Source: Qipengyuania gaetbuli
GTDB lineage: Bacteria; Pseudomonadota; Alphaproteobacteria; Sphingomonadales; Sphingomonadaceae
Direction of reading: 5' to 3'
Length of the DNA: 64,000 bases
Assembly: GCF_020524765.1 (NCBI RefSeq)
Contig: NZ_JAIVLR010000002.1
Location: 1-64,000, forward strand
Shown here: piece by piece, positions 62,314 to 64,000 of the stretch
Position numbering within the stretch: the first letter of the stretch is position 1
Layout: the number at the start of each line of letters is the position of its first letter
Made by a program: the position numbers and the translations under genes
The notes under the pieces: model-generated
Told to the model about the DNA's origin: nothing
The model's input: only the letters and a program-made list of their open reading frames with translations
Databases searched by the model: none

Positions 62314-63336
62314 GTGACCTGGCAGGACCAGCAGCTTCCCGCCGATCACCCGCCTGTCAAATCGGGCCGGATCGGCATTCTCATCGTCAATCTCGGCACG
62401 CCCGACGCGCCCGAGCGCGGGCCGGTTAAGCGTTATCTCGGCGAATTCCTGTCGGACAAGCGCGTGGTCGAGATCCCCGACATCGTCTGGCAACCGATCC
62501 TGCGCGGGATTATCCTCAACACGCGGCCCAAGCGCAGTGCCAAAGCCTATGCCAAGGTCTGGACGCCCGAAGGCTCTCCGCTCGCCGTTATCACCCGCAC
62601 GCAGGCCGCAGCGATGCAGGAACGGCTGGGGCAGGGCGTGATGGTCGATTATGCCATGCGCTACGGCCAGCCCGCCATTGCCGAGCGGTTGCAGGCGCTG
62701 ATGGACGCGGGCTGCGACCGGATACTGCTCGCCCCGCTCTATCCGCAATACAGCGGGGCGACGACGGCGACGGTGGTCGACAAGGCCGCCGATGCCCTGC
62801 GCAAGATGCGCTGGCAGCCGGCCATTCGCACTTTGCCGCCCTATCACGACGATCCCGCCTATATCGATGCGCTGGAGGCCGACCTTGTCCGCCAGCTCGA
62901 CGCGCTCGATTTCGCGCCCGAGGTGCTGGTGCTGAGCTTCCATGGAATGCCGCAGCGCACGCTTGAACTGGGCGACCCCTATCATTGCCACTGCCAGAAG
63001 ACCTCGCGCCTCCTGCAGGAACGGCTCGCCGGTCGCGGGCTCCGGTTCCGCACCAGCTTCCAGTCGCGCTTCGGCCCGGCAAAATGGCTGGAGCCGGCGA
63101 CGGACACAGTGCTGAAGGAAGAAGCGGCAGCGGGCACGAAGCGTCTCGCGATTGCCGCACCGGGCTTTTCCGCCGATTGCCTGGAAACGCTGGAAGAGCT
63201 GGCAATGGAAGGGCGCGACGAGTTTCTCGAAGGTGGCGGCACGCATTTTGCGGCCCTGTCCTGCCTCAATGCCTCCGACGCTGGCCTCGCAATGCTGGAA
63301 AGCGTGCTGCGGCGCGAATTGTCGGGCTGGATTTAG
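62314..63336 (+). CDS. hemH: Ferrochelatase HemH
   Basis: The protein is 340 aa and inserts Fe2+ into protoporphyrin IX, the last step of heme synthesis. Family blocks are ILIVNLGTPDAPERGPVKRY, VWTPEGSPLAVITRTQA, LLAPLYPQYSGATTATVVD, LSFHGMPQRTLELGDPYHC (catalytic His) and APGFSADCLETLEEL (Glu). The GTG at 62314 has GAGG eight bases upstream. It lies 10 bp after the molybdenum hydroxylase gene and may share its transcript. A heme enzyme gene (P450) follows. Confidence 0.96.
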   Translation: MTWQDQQLPADHPPVKSGRIGILIVNLGTPDAPERGPVKRYLGEFLSDKRVVEIPDIVWQPILRGIILNTRPKRSAKAYAKVWTPEGSPLAVITRTQAAAMQERLGQGVMVDYAMRYGQPAIAERLQALMDAGCDRILLAPLYPQYSGATTATVVDKAADALRKMRWQPAIRTLPPYHDDPAYIDALEADLVRQLDALDFAPEVLVLSFHGMPQRTLELGDPYHCHCQKTSRLLQERLAGRGLRFRTSFQSRFGPAKWLEPATDTVLKEEAAAGTKRLAIAAPGFSADCLETLEELAMEGRDEFLEGGGTHFAALSCLNASDAGLAMLESVLRRELSGWI

Positions 63337-63346
63337 GTCCCGGGAT

Positions 63347-63366
63347 TACTTACAAGGAAGTAAGTA
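63347..63366. promoter_or_regulatory. Palindromic operator, TetR-like, before P450
   Basis: TACTTAC (63347-63353) and GTAAGTA (63360-63366) are a perfect 7-bp inverted repeat around six bases, 20 bp before the P450 start and 11 bp after the hemH stop. ACTTAC-n-GTAAGT arms are frequent in TetR-family operators. The regulator gene is not in the window. Confidence 0.65.
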
Positions 63367-63385
63367 GTCAGGAGCAACCTATTTC

Positions 63386-64000
63386 ATGGCCACGCTAGCC
63401 GAGCATAAGCCTGTCGAGTTCACCCACTGGAGCGACCGTCTGCCGGACGGCGCGCTGGACCATATTCCGGGCGAGGGCGGCTGGCCGGTTGTCGGCAATA
63501 CCTTCCGCATGCTGGCCGATCCGCATGGTTTTGCGCGGCGGATGTACGAGACCTACGGGCCGGTCTACAAGAACTGGGCCTTTGGCGGCTGGCAGGTCGC
63601 CCTGATCGGTGCCGATGCCAACGAGCTGATGCTGTTCGATCGCGGCAAGTTGTTCTCCAGCGAACAGGGCTGGGGCCCGATCCTCGACCAGCTGTTCCCG
63701 CGCGGCCTCATGCTGCTTGATTTCGACCATCATCGGGCCGACCGCCGTGCACTGTCGATCGCTTTCAAGCCCGAACCGATGCGCCATTATTCGGGCAGCC
63801 TCAACCGCGGCATCGCCCAGCGCATGGAGCAGTGGGGCGAGGGCGAGATGCGTTTCTACCCCTCGATAAAGGAACTGACGCTCGATCTTGCAGCGGACAG
63901 TTTCATCGGCATCGAGTGGGGGCCGGAAGCCGACAAGATCAACACCGCCTTCATCGACATGGTGCAGGCCAGCGTCGCACCGGTGCGTAAGCCGCTGCCC
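63386..64000 (+). CDS. Cytochrome P450, N-terminal part (cut by window end)
   Basis: The first 205 codons of a P450 monooxygenase. The start has the Pro-rich entry GALDHIPGEGGWPVVGNTF, helix A (FARRMYETYGPVYKNWAF), and LFPRGLMLLDFDHHRADRRA, where the H-x-x-x-R of the C-helix binds a heme propionate. The heme-Cys and ExxR motifs lie beyond the window. It is a soluble, class I-like bacterial type with no membrane anchor. It has its own GGAG site and a palindrome in its promoter region. Confidence 0.88.
   Translation, partial: MATLAEHKPVEFTHWSDRLPDGALDHIPGEGGWPVVGNTFRMLADPHGFARRMYETYGPVYKNWAFGGWQVALIGADANELMLFDRGKLFSSEQGWGPILDQLFPRGLMLLDFDHHRADRRALSIAFKPEPMRHYSGSLNRGIAQRMEQWGEGEMRFYPSIKELTLDLAADSFIGIEWGPEADKINTAFIDMVQASVAPVRKPLP

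Overview
The window looks like chromosome of an alphaproteobacterium of the order Sphingomonadales, most likely family Erythrobacteraceae (Erythrobacter/Qipengyuania-like). This is an inference from the high G+C, the rpsT-dnaA gene order, the hflK-hflC-degP order, and a gene set rich in acyl-CoA dehydrogenases, SDRs, a P450 and small exported or membrane proteins. No database search was possible.

Bases 1-8468 are accessory DNA, visibly more A+T-rich in its right half. The left part holds the C-terminal half of a P4-type tyrosine recombinase and a small Xis-like HTH gene split by a complete IS21-family element (929-3436, 8-bp target duplication GGTAAGCC). Removing the IS and one duplication copy restores a 97-codon frame. 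Next come four genes of unknown function (4027-6307), a second Xis-like HTH gene, a DNA-binding-like gene translationally coupled to an intact tyrosine recombinase (7240-8376), and a 3' half of tRNA-Gln(CTG) at 8420-8468. That half tRNA is the right attachment site of the island; the intact tRNA should lie left of the window.

Bases 8500-25700 are core chromosome: a TPP-riboswitch-controlled thiC, two exported RidA proteins in tandem, a ribosome hibernation factor with a sigma-32-like promoter, lipoproteins (lipocalin, fasciclin, S41 peptidase), hydrolases and small membrane proteins. Downstream of thiC is a second, decayed copy of the thiC 3' end, separated from it by a gene for an NTF2-fold, immunity-like exported protein. 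A DUF2945 gene at 25140-25367 carries one nonsense codon.

Bases 25767-38000 hold dapD and a catabolic region. A minus-strand ATGA-coupled set encodes an ACAD11-like acyl-CoA dehydrogenase, a zinc alcohol dehydrogenase and an aminoglycoside-phosphotransferase-like kinase; an MFS transporter and an SDR lie upstream. A plus-strand set encodes two different acyl-CoA dehydrogenases and an SDR, and then come a hydrolase and a divergent LysR regulator. The kinase plus ACAD11-like pair resembles the two halves of ACAD10/11 and the LvaA/LvaC enzymes that remove 4-hydroxy groups from acyl-CoAs via a phosphate.

Bases 38000-64000 are mostly housekeeping: dapE, two SLC1-type symporters, nth, a K+ channel, dapB, a sirtuin, moeB, dnaA, rpsT, msrB, a class A penicillin-binding protein, degP, hflC, hflK, an Mrp ATPase, a Tat-exported molybdenum hydroxylase and hemH. 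The window ends inside a cytochrome P450 gene with a palindromic operator candidate in front of it. Three lysine/diaminopimelate genes (dapD, dapE, dapB) lie within 21 kb but in separate transcription units.
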